DNA from: an uncultured Pelagibacteraceae bacterium
GTDB lineage: Bacteria > Pseudomonadota > Alphaproteobacteria > Pelagibacterales > Pelagibacteraceae
Assembly: GCA_902594675.1 (NCBI GenBank)
Contig: CACJNE010000003.1
Coordinates: forward strand, 43,823-107,822
DNA: 64,000 nt
Direction of reading: 5' to 3'
The position numbers and the translations under genes are program-made. Below, in pieces: positions 52,850-62,070 of this stretch. Position 1 is the stretch's first letter. The number at the start of each line of letters is the position of its first letter. The notes below the pieces were generated by a model. That model saw only the letters and a program-made list of their open reading frames with translations, was not told where the DNA came from and searched no databases.

Positions 52850-53757
52850 TGGAAATAGAGGATATAAAAAAAATAGAGTTATCACTTGATGGAAAAATTC
52901 TATTTGATAAGAGTATTAAAAATTTAAATTGGTTTAATATTGGTGGAAAAACTAAAATTTTATTTAAACCAAACTCTCTTAAAGGTTTAATAGAATATCT
53001 TAAGTTATATGCATTACGTGGCAAAATATTTGTTTTAGGAAATGGTTCAAATGTATTATTTGATGATAATATCTATCAAGGAACCGTCATAAAACTTGGT
53101 AAAAATTTTTCTAATATTTCTTTATTAGATAAAGAGACAATAATTGCTGGAGCTGCAGTTTCTCAAAAAAAAGTTTCTGAGTTTGCAAAAAATAATAATA
53201 TTTCAGGTTTAGAATTTATGTCATGTATTCCTGGTTCTGTCGGAGGTGGTATTAGAATGAATTCTGGCTGTTTTAATAGAGAATTTAAAGACATCCTAGT
53301 CTCTGTCCAATTAATAGATTTTAACGGTATAGTAAAGAGCATACCTGCAAAAAAAATAGAATTTAAATATAGATCAATAGAATTACCAAAAAATCTAATA
53401 TTTTTGAGTGCTACTTTTAAAGGTAAAGAAAATAACAGCCAAAAAATTAGTAAATACATGGAGGAGCTCAAGCAAAAAAAGGAACTAGCCCAACCCACAA
53501 AAATAAAAACTAGCGGAAGTACCTTTAAAAATCCAATAAAATATACTGATAAAAAAGTATGGGAATTAATAAGATCAAGTGTTCCCGAAGAAATTAGTTA
53601 CGGAGATGCATTTATCTCAAAAAAGCACGCGAATTTTTTTGTGAATAGAAAGAATGCAAAATCTTCAGATATGAAGTCATTAATTAGATTTGTGAAAAAT
53701 AAAGTTCTGGATAATACAGGTATAAAATTAGAATTAGAAATTGTTTTAGTTGAGTAA
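52849..53757 (+). CDS. murB: UDP-N-acetylenolpyruvoylglucosamine reductase
   Basis: FAD enzyme that reduces the enolpyruvyl group to form UDP-MurNAc. The 302-residue protein shows the FAD-binding motifs WFNIGGKTKILFKP and LGNGSNVLFDD, the SGLEFMSCIPGSVGGGIRMNSGCF core, and the proton-donor Ser region TSGSTFKNP. The ATG at 52849 overlaps the murC stop by one base; an open extension to 52819 is unlikely. The stop overlaps ddl by one base. Confidence 0.95.
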   Translation: MEIEDIKKIELSLDGKILFDKSIKNLNWFNIGGKTKILFKPNSLKGLIEYLKLYALRGKIFVLGNGSNVLFDDNIYQGTVIKLGKNFSNISLLDKETIIAGAAVSQKKVSEFAKNNNISGLEFMSCIPGSVGGGIRMNSGCFNREFKDILVSVQLIDFNGIVKSIPAKKIEFKYRSIELPKNLIFLSATFKGKENNSQKISKYMEELKQKKELAQPTKIKTSGSTFKNPIKYTDKKVWELIRSSVPEEISYGDAFISKKHANFFVNRKNAKSSDMKSLIRFVKNKVLDNTGIKLELEIVLVE

Positions 53758-54677
53758 TGAATAAAATTTTAACTTTAGCAGGAGGTTATTCTAATGAAAG
53801 AGAAATTAGCCTAATAACGGCGAAAAGTGTTATAAAAGAGCTCACAAAGAGCAGAAAATATAAAATTTTACTGTCAGAACCAGATGGAAATTTCATAAAA
53901 AAACTTAGAAAATTTAAGCCAGACTTAGTTTTAAATCTTTTACACGGTAGGTACGGTGAAGATGGTTATATTCAATCAATTTTAGAGTCAGAAAAAGTAA
54001 GATATACTCACTCTGGAGTTATGTCTTCATCACTTGCTATCGATAAAGAGCTTTCAAAAAAAATATTTATAAAAAATAATATTCTCACGCCTCCTTACAT
54101 CAAATTTAGTTTTAATCAAAAAATAAATTTGGAAAAAACAATTAAAAAAGTGGACAAAAAATTAAAATTTCCTGTTGTTCTCAAGCCAATTAACGAAGGT
54201 TCAAGTGTTGGAGTATATATTACTCACAAAAAAAACTTTATCAAAAATTTGATAAGACTAGAAAAATTTAAAGAAATTTTAATCGAAAAATATATACCGG
54301 GAAGAGAAATTCAAGCAGCTATACTGGGAAAAAAAAAATTAGGTATAATAGAATTGAAGCCAAAAAGAAAATTTTATGATTATAAAGCTAAGTATAGTAA
54401 GAGTGCTAAAACAAAACATATTATACCAGTAAACATAAGTTTTAAAAATTTTAATATCGTTAATTCGATTGCCATGAAGGCACATAAATTGCTTAATTGC
54501 AGAGGTGTTTCTAGGTCAGATTTTAGGTTTTATAATAATAAATTTTATTTATTAGAACTAAATACGCAACCAGGCATGACCGCACTTTCTCTAGTTCCTG
54601 AAATTGCCCGATACAATAAGATTAGTTTTTTACAACTTATAGAGGAAATAATAAAAGATGCTTCAATCAATAAGTAA
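53757..54677 (+). CDS. ddl: D-alanine-D-alanine ligase
   Basis: Makes the D-Ala-D-Ala dipeptide used by the MurF half of MurEF. The 306-residue ATP-grasp protein shows AGGYSNEREISL at the N-terminus, NLLHGRYGEDGYIQ, HSGVMSSSLAIDK, PVVLKPINEGSSVGV near residue 140, VSRSDFRF, and LELNTQPGMTALSLVPE at the C-terminus. The position between murB and ftsQ is the standard dcw order. The stop overlaps ftsQ by 20 bp. Confidence 0.96.
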   Translation: MNKILTLAGGYSNEREISLITAKSVIKELTKSRKYKILLSEPDGNFIKKLRKFKPDLVLNLLHGRYGEDGYIQSILESEKVRYTHSGVMSSSLAIDKELSKKIFIKNNILTPPYIKFSFNQKINLEKTIKKVDKKLKFPVVLKPINEGSSVGVYITHKKNFIKNLIRLEKFKEILIEKYIPGREIQAAILGKKKLGIIELKPKRKFYDYKAKYSKSAKTKHIIPVNISFKNFNIVNSIAMKAHKLLNCRGVSRSDFRFYNNKFYLLELNTQPGMTALSLVPEIARYNKISFLQLIEEIIKDASINK

Positions 54678-55353
54678 ATATAAAATTTACCTCTATTTTA
54701 TTTTTTTTATTTTTTTTAGCTCTATATTTAATTTTAAATTCATAGAAAGTTACCAAAACCAATTTAGCTTAAAAAAAATTAATATTAAAGGTTTATCAAA
54801 TAGTGAAAAAAAAATAATAAAAAATGAATTAGATCATTTTAAAAATGTTAATATCTTTAAATTAAAAAAAGAAAAAGTTTTAGAAAAATTAAACAAATTT
54901 AATTTTTTAGACAACATATATATAGATAAAATTATACCCTCTTCAATTAATATAAAGTTATCAAAAACACCTATACTTGGAGAAACTTTAATTAATGGTG
55001 AAAAATTTTATATAGGCAAAAATGGAAAATTAATTAATTCTCAGCAGCTCATTGATATAGATAAAATGCCAACAGTATTTGGAAATTTTCAAATTAAAGA
55101 TTATTTAAACTTGTTGGATATTTTAAAAAATAGTAATTTAGATTTAGGAAAAATTGATAAGTACTATTTTTACAAGAATAAAAGGTGGGATATATTCTTC
55201 TCTAGCGGTTTAACATTGATGCTTCCATCTAAAAATTTCGAAGATTCAGTAAAAATTTTCAAAAAACTATTAGAAAATAAGATTTTAACAAACACTGAAA
55301 TTATTGACTTAAGAGTAAAAGATCAAATTATATTGACAACCAAAAATGAGTAA
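54658..55353 (+). CDS. ftsQ: Cell division protein FtsQ
   Basis: Bitopic division protein that connects FtsA/FtsZ-side proteins with FtsL/FtsB. The 231-residue protein has a short cytoplasmic N-terminus, one membrane segment (about residues 9-27) and a POTRA-like region (FSLKKINIKGLSNSEKKIIKNEL, near residues 38-60), then the FtsQ beta domain (LSKTPILGETLING to LRVKDQIIL). The sequence is divergent; the call relies on topology, the POTRA pattern and position between ddl and ftsA. It overlaps ddl by 20 bp and ftsA by 8 bp. Confidence 0.88.
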   Translation: MLQSISKYKIYLYFIFFIFFSSIFNFKFIESYQNQFSLKKINIKGLSNSEKKIIKNELDHFKNVNIFKLKKEKVLEKLNKFNFLDNIYIDKIIPSSINIKLSKTPILGETLINGEKFYIGKNGKLINSQQLIDIDKMPTVFGNFQIKDYLNLLDILKNSNLDLGKIDKYYFYKNKRWDIFFSSGLTLMLPSKNFEDSVKIFKKLLENKILTNTEIIDLRVKDQIILTTKNE

Positions 55354-56512
55354 TTTTGAAGCAATAATAGATATCGGATCCAAAAACTTAAGATTAGGTA
55401 TATTTGATAATACATCGAAAAATATTTATTCTTCAGAACAACAGATAGAAGATAGATTGGCAGATTCTGGTTTAGAAAGATCATTAAATATTTTAATAAG
55501 GAACGCTGAAAAATATTTGTCTTCTCATATTGATAACGTTGTCGTTTTATATGACTCTCCAAAAATTTATTCTTTAGATGTATCTATTAAAAAAACTTTT
55601 GATTATTCTACATCATTAAAAAAAGTTTATGACAGCTTAATCGAAGAAGCTCATTATCTAGTTTCACAAAATAATTTTAAAGACGAAATAATACATCTTA
55701 TAATAAATAATATTATTATTAATAATGAAAAAATTTTAAAAAATATAATTGAAGATATAAAGATTAAGTCTTTAATACTTGAAATAAAGTTTATTTGTTT
55801 GAATAAAAGTAAGATAAGCAAAATATCAAATATTTTAAAAAGAAGTAATCTTAAAATACTTAATCTATATTGCTCAAGTTATGTTAAAACTTTTTGTTAT
55901 AAAAATAAATTAGAGAGCAAAGATTATGTTATTTTTTTAGATATTGGTTATGAAAAAACATGTAGTCTAATTTTCAATAATGATAAATTTGAGTTTTTTA
56001 ATTCTATACCCTTAGGTGGGAATGATATTACTAAAGATATTTCTAAAGTTTTAAACTTAAATTACAACTATTCAGAAGATTTAAAATTAAAATTTAATAA
56101 CAATAAAAATAACTTATCTTTTAATAAGAGTAGTCTAGCCAAAAATAATATATATAGTGAAATTATAGAAAAAAATATTTCTATAGATTTGTTAAAGCAG
56201 ATAATCGGAGCAAGAATGGATGAAATTATAGATTTAGTTTTATTAAAGAGCAGTTTTATAAAAAATACAAATCCAAATGTAAAACCAAAATTAGTTATTA
56301 TGGGTGGTGGAGCAAAGGTGTTATCTTATAATTATAAGTTGTGTATTAATAAATTATTATCAAATTTAAATATTTTTTACGAATATGATTCGAATATTTG
56401 TGAGGCAGGTTTTAAATACCATAAAAGTGATGAGAGTTTTCTTACCAAAACAAAAAAAAAGACCAAAAAGCAAGGATTTTTTGAGACCTTTTTTAACCTG
56501 TTTTCAAAATAG
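55346..56512 (+). CDS. ftsA: Divergent cell division protein FtsA
   Basis: Actin-like protein that tethers FtsZ to the membrane. The 388-residue protein keeps the actin-fold elements: phosphate-1 loop IIDIGSKNLRLGIFD (residues 7-21), phosphate-2 region FLDIGYEKTCSLIF (near residue 198) and adenosine motif VIMGGGAKVLSY (near residue 320). Phosphate-2 normally reads DiGggTt; here the Gly-rich part is replaced, so ATP binding may be altered. The end (GFFETFFNLFS) is an amphipathic helix suited to membrane attachment. It is shorter than E. coli FtsA. lpxC follows after 62 bp, where ftsZ would usually lie. Confidence 0.85.
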   Translation: MSNFEAIIDIGSKNLRLGIFDNTSKNIYSSEQQIEDRLADSGLERSLNILIRNAEKYLSSHIDNVVVLYDSPKIYSLDVSIKKTFDYSTSLKKVYDSLIEEAHYLVSQNNFKDEIIHLIINNIIINNEKILKNIIEDIKIKSLILEIKFICLNKSKISKISNILKRSNLKILNLYCSSYVKTFCYKNKLESKDYVIFLDIGYEKTCSLIFNNDKFEFFNSIPLGGNDITKDISKVLNLNYNYSEDLKLKFNNNKNNLSFNKSSLAKNNIYSEIIEKNISIDLLKQIIGARMDEIIDLVLLKSSFIKNTNPNVKPKLVIMGGGAKVLSYNYKLCINKLLSNLNIFYEYDSNICEAGFKYHKSDESFLTKTKKKTKKQGFFETFFNLFSK

Positions 56513-56574
56513 TCGTATTTTCTTGTAATATTACTTGAATATTAAAATTTTATTTCATTTTATATATTTGCTCA

Positions 56575-57498
56575 ATGGCATTGTTATCTCAATCAACTAT
56601 AACCAATAAAGTATCATTCTCAGGCGTTGGTATTCACACTGGAGTAAGGGTAAATATGAATATTTTACCATCCTCTCCTAATTCTGGAATAATTTTTAAA
56701 AGAATAGACTTAAAAAAAAATAATGTTGTTATTCCAAATTTTGAAAACGTTTGTGAAGCTACGCTTTGTACAACAATATCAAATCAATTTGGAGTAAAGG
56801 TATCCACAATTGAACATTTAATGGCAGCATTTCTTGGTTTGGGAATAGATAATGCAATTGTAGAACTCGATGCTCAAGAAGTCCCAATTCTTGATGGATC
56901 CGCTAAAGATTTTGTTGAAGCTTTAAAAAAAACAGGACTTACAGCAAGTGATGTCCCAATTAAATTGATAAAAATTAACAATCATGTCGAATTAGAAGAA
57001 GGAGATAAATATATCTCAATTAAAAAATCTAATACCACTTTAGAAATAGAATTTCAAATAAACTATAAAAATCAGTTTATTAAAACTCAAAGTAATAAAA
57101 TAAATGTTTTTGAAGATAATCTACAAGATATTTTTAATTCTAGAACTTTTTGTCTTTATGAAGATATAGAGAAACTAAAAAAAATTGGATTAGGAAAAGG
57201 CGGGTCTCTTAACAATGCGATTGTAGTTAAAGATAATAAAATACTTAATGATAGCGGACTTAGAAATAAAAACGAATTTGTAAATCATAAAATTTTAGAC
57301 TGTATGGGCGATTTATATTTAACTGGTTATAGAATAATTGGTTCACTAAACTGTAAGCATGGCGGTCATAGTCTAACAAATAAATTATTAAGGAAAGTAT
57401 TTAGTGATAATAAAAATTATTCTTTAATCGAGATTAAAGGAAAAAATTTACCTCACTCATTATTAAATAATCGCCATTTTTTAAAATCTATTGCATAA
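56575..57498 (+). CDS. lpxC: UDP-3-O-acyl-N-acetylglucosamine deacetylase
   Basis: Zinc enzyme for the first committed step of lipid A synthesis. The 307-residue protein shows SGVGIHTGV at the N-terminus, the zinc His in TIEHLMAAFLGLGIDNA (near residue 80), VPILDGSA, HKILDCMGDLYL with the second zinc His and Asp, and the general-acid His in KHGGHSLTN. Its presence indicates that the organism makes lipid A. It follows ftsA and precedes bamD on the same strand. Confidence 0.96.
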   Translation: MALLSQSTITNKVSFSGVGIHTGVRVNMNILPSSPNSGIIFKRIDLKKNNVVIPNFENVCEATLCTTISNQFGVKVSTIEHLMAAFLGLGIDNAIVELDAQEVPILDGSAKDFVEALKKTGLTASDVPIKLIKINNHVELEEGDKYISIKKSNTTLEIEFQINYKNQFIKTQSNKINVFEDNLQDIFNSRTFCLYEDIEKLKKIGLGKGGSLNNAIVVKDNKILNDSGLRNKNEFVNHKILDCMGDLYLTGYRIIGSLNCKHGGHSLTNKLLRKVFSDNKNYSLIEIKGKNLPHSLLNNRHFLKSIA

Positions 57499-57537
57499 AA
57501 ATTAGAATTTTAAAATAAATTCTGGTAAAATTTTCAA

Positions 57538-58377
57538 ATGAAATTTAGAGTATTTTTACTATATTCAATAATTGTAATTAGTTTAATCTCCTGTTCTGAA
57601 AAAAAAGAAAAAATTTCATTAATTAAAGAAGATAACCTAGAAATGCAGATGATTGAGGCATATAATGAAGGAGTTAAAGAATTTAATAAAGGTGATATTT
57701 TCTTTGCTGCAAAAAAATTCAATGAAGTAGAGTTATTATATCCTCAATCTATTTGGGCTCCCAGATCTGTCTTAATGTCTGCCTATGGTTATTATTCTCA
57801 ACTTTACTTTACTGATGCAATATTTGAGTTAGAAAGATTTTTAGATAAATACCAAAATCATCCAGATGTTGATTATGCATATTACTTGATTGCAATCTGC
57901 CATTACAATTTAATAGTAAATGAAAAAAAAGATTTAGGTGAAATCATAAAATCTAGAGAGTATTTTACTTTATTGGTTGAAAATTTCCCAAATACAGAGT
58001 TTGCTGAGGATGCAAAGTTTAAACTTGAATTAATTAATGAGGTGCTCGCTGCGAAAGAAATGTACTTAGCAAATTATTATATGGAAAGAAAAAAATGGAT
58101 ACCAGCGATGAATAGATATAAGACTATTGTAAGCGATTATGACACCACTATTTTTATCGAGGAAGCATTGCATAGACTTGTAGAACTAAATTATAAATTA
58201 GGGCTTATAGATGAGGCAAAAAAATATACTATGGTTCTTGGGTACAATTATCAATCTAGCGATTGGTATAAAAAATCTTATAAAATTTTGAAGTATGACT
58301 ATGAAAAACCTAAAATTATAAAAGATTTAAAAAAACAGAAATCTTTACTTAAAAGATTAAAAGATTTATTTCAATAA
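57538..58377 (+). CDS. bamD: Outer-membrane protein assembly factor BamD
   Basis: Essential lipoprotein of the BAM complex that inserts beta-barrel proteins. The 279-residue protein has a lipoprotein signal with lipobox LISC (Cys at about residue 19) and five TPR-like repeats: NEGVKEFNKGDIFFAAKKFNEVELLYPQS, the YYSQLYFTDAIFELERFL unit, and later AKEMYLANYYMERKKWIPAMNRY. These match ComL/YfiO. It stands between lpxC and ligA; in many alphaproteobacteria recN lies between bamD and ligA, but it is absent here. Confidence 0.94.
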   Translation: MKFRVFLLYSIIVISLISCSEKKEKISLIKEDNLEMQMIEAYNEGVKEFNKGDIFFAAKKFNEVELLYPQSIWAPRSVLMSAYGYYSQLYFTDAIFELERFLDKYQNHPDVDYAYYLIAICHYNLIVNEKKDLGEIIKSREYFTLLVENFPNTEFAEDAKFKLELINEVLAAKEMYLANYYMERKKWIPAMNRYKTIVSDYDTTIFIEEALHRLVELNYKLGLIDEAKKYTMVLGYNYQSSDWYKKSYKILKYDYEKPKIIKDLKKQKSLLKRLKDLFQ

Positions 58378-58386
58378 TAAATATTG

Positions 58387-60399
58387 ATGAAAGAATCCAA
58401 AATAAAAGATTTTTATAGAGAAAAAATTGATGAACTTAAAAAGCACAATAAATTATATTTTGAAAAAAGTTCTCCTAAAATATCTGACAAGGAGTACGAT
58501 GAAATTAAAAAAGAAATTTTACAATTAGAAAAAAAATTCCCTTATTTGAACAGCATTTTTTCACCTTCAAATTCAATAGGATTTGCACCCTCTAAAAAAT
58601 TCGTTAAATCAAGTCATAGAGTAAAAATGTTATCTTTATCAAATGCCTTTGATATCAAAGATATAACAAACTTTGAAAAAAAAATATTTAATTTCTTAAA
58701 TGAAAAAATTAAAATTGAATTTAGTGTTGAACCAAAAATCGATGGAATTTCAGCATCACTAACTTATAAAGATGGAATTTTAGTTTTAGGAACATCTAGA
58801 GGAGATGGATCGATAGGAGAAGTAATTACTGAAAATTTAAAAACTATTAAAGATATACCTCAAAAAATAATTAACAGAGATTTTCCAAAAGATATCGATA
58901 TAAGAGGAGAGGTCTTTATTAAAAAAAGTGATTTTAATAAGTTAAAAAATAACTTTGCTAATCCTAGAAATGCAGCATCTGGCACATTAAGACAAAAAGA
59001 TCCAGAGGAAACAAAAAAAATCCCACTTAAATTTGTTGCATATACTTTTGGTTTTTTTGAAAGTGATAGAATAAAAAAACAATCAGATTTTTTGAAATCA
59101 TTAGAGAAATGGGGATTTAAAGTAAATGAACATAATAAAGTTTTTAAAAATATAAATGATATAGTTGATTTTCATAAAAAGTTTGAGGAAGAGCGATCTG
59201 ATTTAGAATATGATGTTGATGGCCTTGTCTATAAAGTAAATAATCTTGATCTTCAAAAAAGATTAGGATTTACTGCAAATTCTCCAAGGTGGGCTATAGC
59301 CCATAAGTTTGCAGCTAATAGCGCATATTCTAAAATAAAGGACATCGATATTCAGATTGGTAGAACTGGTGCCTTAACCCCTGTAGCAAGAATTGAACCA
59401 GTTAATATTGGAGGAGTTGTGGTGTCTAATGCAACATTACATAATGAAGACGAAATTATTAGAAAAGACATAAGAATAAATGATACTGTAAAAATAGAGA
59501 GAGCAGGTGATGTTATACCGCATGTTATATTAGTTGATTTAAAGAAAAGAGATAAAAAATCAAAAAAATTTGTATTTCCCAATAAATGTCCTTCATGTGG
59601 CTCTAAAACAATTAAAGAATTCAACAAAATTATGAAAAAATATGATGCTGTTAGAAGATGCACAAACGAGGGGTTTGATTGTGAAAAAATTGCAATAGAA
59701 AAAATTAAACATTTTATATCAAAGGAAGCAATGAATATCGATGGTCTTGGTAAAAAAGTCGTTGAAAATTTTTGGGATATGAATTTTATAAGGTACCCTC
59801 AGGACATTTATAATTTAGACTATAATAAAATCTTAAATTTAGAAGGCTGGGGAGATCTCTCTGTCTCAAACTTAAAATATTCAATAGATAAATCAAAAAA
59901 AATCTCTTTAGATAGATTTTTATATGCTATTGGGATTAGACATATAGGTATTGAAAATGCAAAACTTTTAGCAGAATATACAAAGTCTATTAAAAATTTT
60001 ATTGGTTTTGTAACTAATAATAAATTAGATGAATTTTCGAATATAGATGGAATTGGAGAGATACAAATTAAATCTTTAAAAAATTTTTTTTATAACACTA
60101 TAAATTTCAGTGTGATTAAAAAATTATCATCAATATTAAATATCTCAGAATTTGAATTAAATAAAAAAGGAAAACTTTTGAATAATACTTTTATGTTTAC
60201 AGGAAAATTATCAAATATGAGTAGAGCAGAAGCAAAATCATTGATCGAAAAAAATTCAGGCTCTGTAGTAAGTTCAATAAATAAAAAATTAAAATATTTA
60301 ATTATTGGTGAAAAACCTACAAACAGAAAAGTTGAACAAGCCAAAGAAATGGGAATTAAAATTTTATCTCAAAAAGAATGGCTTAATCTACTAGATTAA
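58387..60399 (+). CDS. ligA: NAD-dependent DNA ligase
   Basis: Seals nicks during replication and repair. The 670-residue protein has the adenylation domain with nucleophile Lys in EPKIDGISASL (near residue 120), RGEVFIKKSDF, the OB fold (IQIGRTGALTPVARI), a four-Cys zinc finger (CPSCGS and RRCTNEGFDC, near residues 405-430), tandem HhH motifs, and a C-terminal BRCT domain (FMFTGKLSNMSRAEAKSLIE). I use ATG 58387; a TTG one codon upstream is open. The 3' end overlaps the convergent pepP by 9 bp. Confidence 0.97.
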   Translation: MKESKIKDFYREKIDELKKHNKLYFEKSSPKISDKEYDEIKKEILQLEKKFPYLNSIFSPSNSIGFAPSKKFVKSSHRVKMLSLSNAFDIKDITNFEKKIFNFLNEKIKIEFSVEPKIDGISASLTYKDGILVLGTSRGDGSIGEVITENLKTIKDIPQKIINRDFPKDIDIRGEVFIKKSDFNKLKNNFANPRNAASGTLRQKDPEETKKIPLKFVAYTFGFFESDRIKKQSDFLKSLEKWGFKVNEHNKVFKNINDIVDFHKKFEEERSDLEYDVDGLVYKVNNLDLQKRLGFTANSPRWAIAHKFAANSAYSKIKDIDIQIGRTGALTPVARIEPVNIGGVVVSNATLHNEDEIIRKDIRINDTVKIERAGDVIPHVILVDLKKRDKKSKKFVFPNKCPSCGSKTIKEFNKIMKKYDAVRRCTNEGFDCEKIAIEKIKHFISKEAMNIDGLGKKVVENFWDMNFIRYPQDIYNLDYNKILNLEGWGDLSVSNLKYSIDKSKKISLDRFLYAIGIRHIGIENAKLLAEYTKSIKNFIGFVTNNKLDEFSNIDGIGEIQIKSLKNFFYNTINFSVIKKLSSILNISEFELNKKGKLLNNTFMFTGKLSNMSRAEAKSLIEKNSGSVVSSINKKLKYLIIGEKPTNRKVEQAKEMGIKILSQKEWLNLLD

Positions 60400-62070
60400 G
60401 TTAGCTAACCATTTTTTTTCATTTATTTTTAAATGCGGAGAAATATTTTTATAAACATCAAAATGATATTTAAATAAATATTTTTTTTCTTTTTTATTGA
60501 GCATTTTATAATTAATTAAGTCTGTATCAATTGGTGCCATTGTCAAATTTTCAAACATTAGTTTGGATTTTATTCTTTTAATAAATACTAAATTTTCAAT
60601 TCTAATTCCAAACTCTCCTTTCCTATAAAAACCTGGTTCATTGCTCAAAATCATTCCTTCTTTTAATTTTATAAAATTATTTTTAGATATGCCTTGTGGC
60701 CCTTCATGGACATTTAAAAATGCTCCAACTCCATGACCCGTGCCGTGACGATAATCAAGACCGACAGAATTTAGACTTTTCCTAGCAATTTTATCAATAT
60801 TATGTCCATTAATTTCCTTTTTTATATCTGTTAAAGCAACCGCAATATGGCCTTTTAGAACTCTTGTAAAAATATTTTTAATCCTTTTAGAAATCATAGA
60901 AAAACAAATTGTCCTAGTAACATCTGTAGTACCCCATTTATATTGTCCACCAGAGTCAAGAAGCAGTAAATCATTTTTTTTTAATTTTCTGTTTGAAAAT
61001 CTATTAGATCTATAATGAATAATTGCTCCATTTGGTCCAGATCCGGCAATTGTATCAAAACTTGGATACAAATAATTTTTATTCTTTTTTCTAAAATTTT
61101 CTAATTTTTTTTCAACTTTTTTCTCAGTAAGATTATTTGTTTTGTAATTTTTAATCCAATATAAAAATTTAGTTAAAGCGACACCATCCTCAATATGGGA
61201 GTTAATCATATTCCTAATTTCAGTTTTATTTTTTAAAGATTTTAAAATATAAATAGGGTCTTCAAAATCAATTATTTTAAACTTATAATTAATTAAACTT
61301 TCTTCATAAACTGAGCAAGTTTTTTTATCAATGCTAAAGTTACCAATTTTAAGACTATCCAAACATTTCAAAATATTATTTTCTTCCAAGAATCTTATTT
61401 TAAATTCTTTGAGACTAAATTTAATTTTACCAATTTTTTTTTTATTTGAAAAAAAATAAATTTTTTTATCTTTTGTTATAATTAATTTACAATTAGCGAC
61501 TGGCGAATTTGGAAGATCTTTTCCTCTTATATTTAGAAGCCAGCAAATATTTTCACCAGAGCTAATAAATGCATAATCTATTTTCTTTTGTTTCATTATT
61601 TTTATAAATCGATTTATCTTTTTATTTACATTCTCTCCTGCTACTTTAGAGCTTAGACTAAAGAAAGGATAATTGTAGTAATTTTCAATTTTATTATTCA
61701 ATTTTAAATTTAAAGGAACTAAACTGTAATTGTCACCAAAATATTTTTTGAGTGTTTCCCATGTAAAAAGATTTGGGTCAAATCCGATTTTAATTTTTTT
61801 ATTCAAAATATCTTTAGGCCAAACATAAGGAATCTCAAAAATTTTAAATTCTTTTCCAGACTCTTTAAATGCTTGAATCGTATACCTTCCATCCACAAAT
61901 AAATATTTTTTATTTTTAAGAAAAATTGCAAATCCTGCTGAACCAGAAAAATTAGTTATTGTTTTTAAGTTATTTATTTTTGAATACTCAGTAAAATAAC
62001 TATCATTTTTTGGTAATATATAACCATCTATATTATTTGATAATATAATTTTATTAATTTTAATACTCAT
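60391..62070 (-). CDS. pepP: Xaa-Pro aminopeptidase (M24B)
   Basis: Metallopeptidase that removes an N-terminal residue preceding proline. The 559-residue protein has two N-terminal creatinase-like domains and a C-terminal pita-bread domain. The dinuclear metal ligands are visible: Asp in LLLDSGGQY, Asp in TDVTRT, His in HGTGHGVGAFLNVHE, Glu in SNEPGFY and Glu in RIENLV. The length fits the long eukaryote-like APP1 type found in alphaproteobacteria. The ATG at 62070 overlaps the uvrD TGA (ATGA), so it is translationally coupled; a start at 62097 is also open. Confidence 0.93.
   Translation of the reverse strand: MSIKINKIILSNNIDGYILPKNDSYFTEYSKINNLKTITNFSGSAGFAIFLKNKKYLFVDGRYTIQAFKESGKEFKIFEIPYVWPKDILNKKIKIGFDPNLFTWETLKKYFGDNYSLVPLNLKLNNKIENYYNYPFFSLSSKVAGENVNKKINRFIKIMKQKKIDYAFISSGENICWLLNIRGKDLPNSPVANCKLIITKDKKIYFFSNKKKIGKIKFSLKEFKIRFLEENNILKCLDSLKIGNFSIDKKTCSVYEESLINYKFKIIDFEDPIYILKSLKNKTEIRNMINSHIEDGVALTKFLYWIKNYKTNNLTEKKVEKKLENFRKKNKNYLYPSFDTIAGSGPNGAIIHYRSNRFSNRKLKKNDLLLLDSGGQYKWGTTDVTRTICFSMISKRIKNIFTRVLKGHIAVALTDIKKEINGHNIDKIARKSLNSVGLDYRHGTGHGVGAFLNVHEGPQGISKNNFIKLKEGMILSNEPGFYRKGEFGIRIENLVFIKRIKSKLMFENLTMAPIDTDLINYKMLNKKEKKYLFKYHFDVYKNISPHLKINEKKWLANLI

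Noticed and set aside
57534..57722. A minus-strand open frame of 62 codons over the bamD start.
   Set aside because: Antisense to the lipoprotein signal and first TPR of bamD; no independent support.
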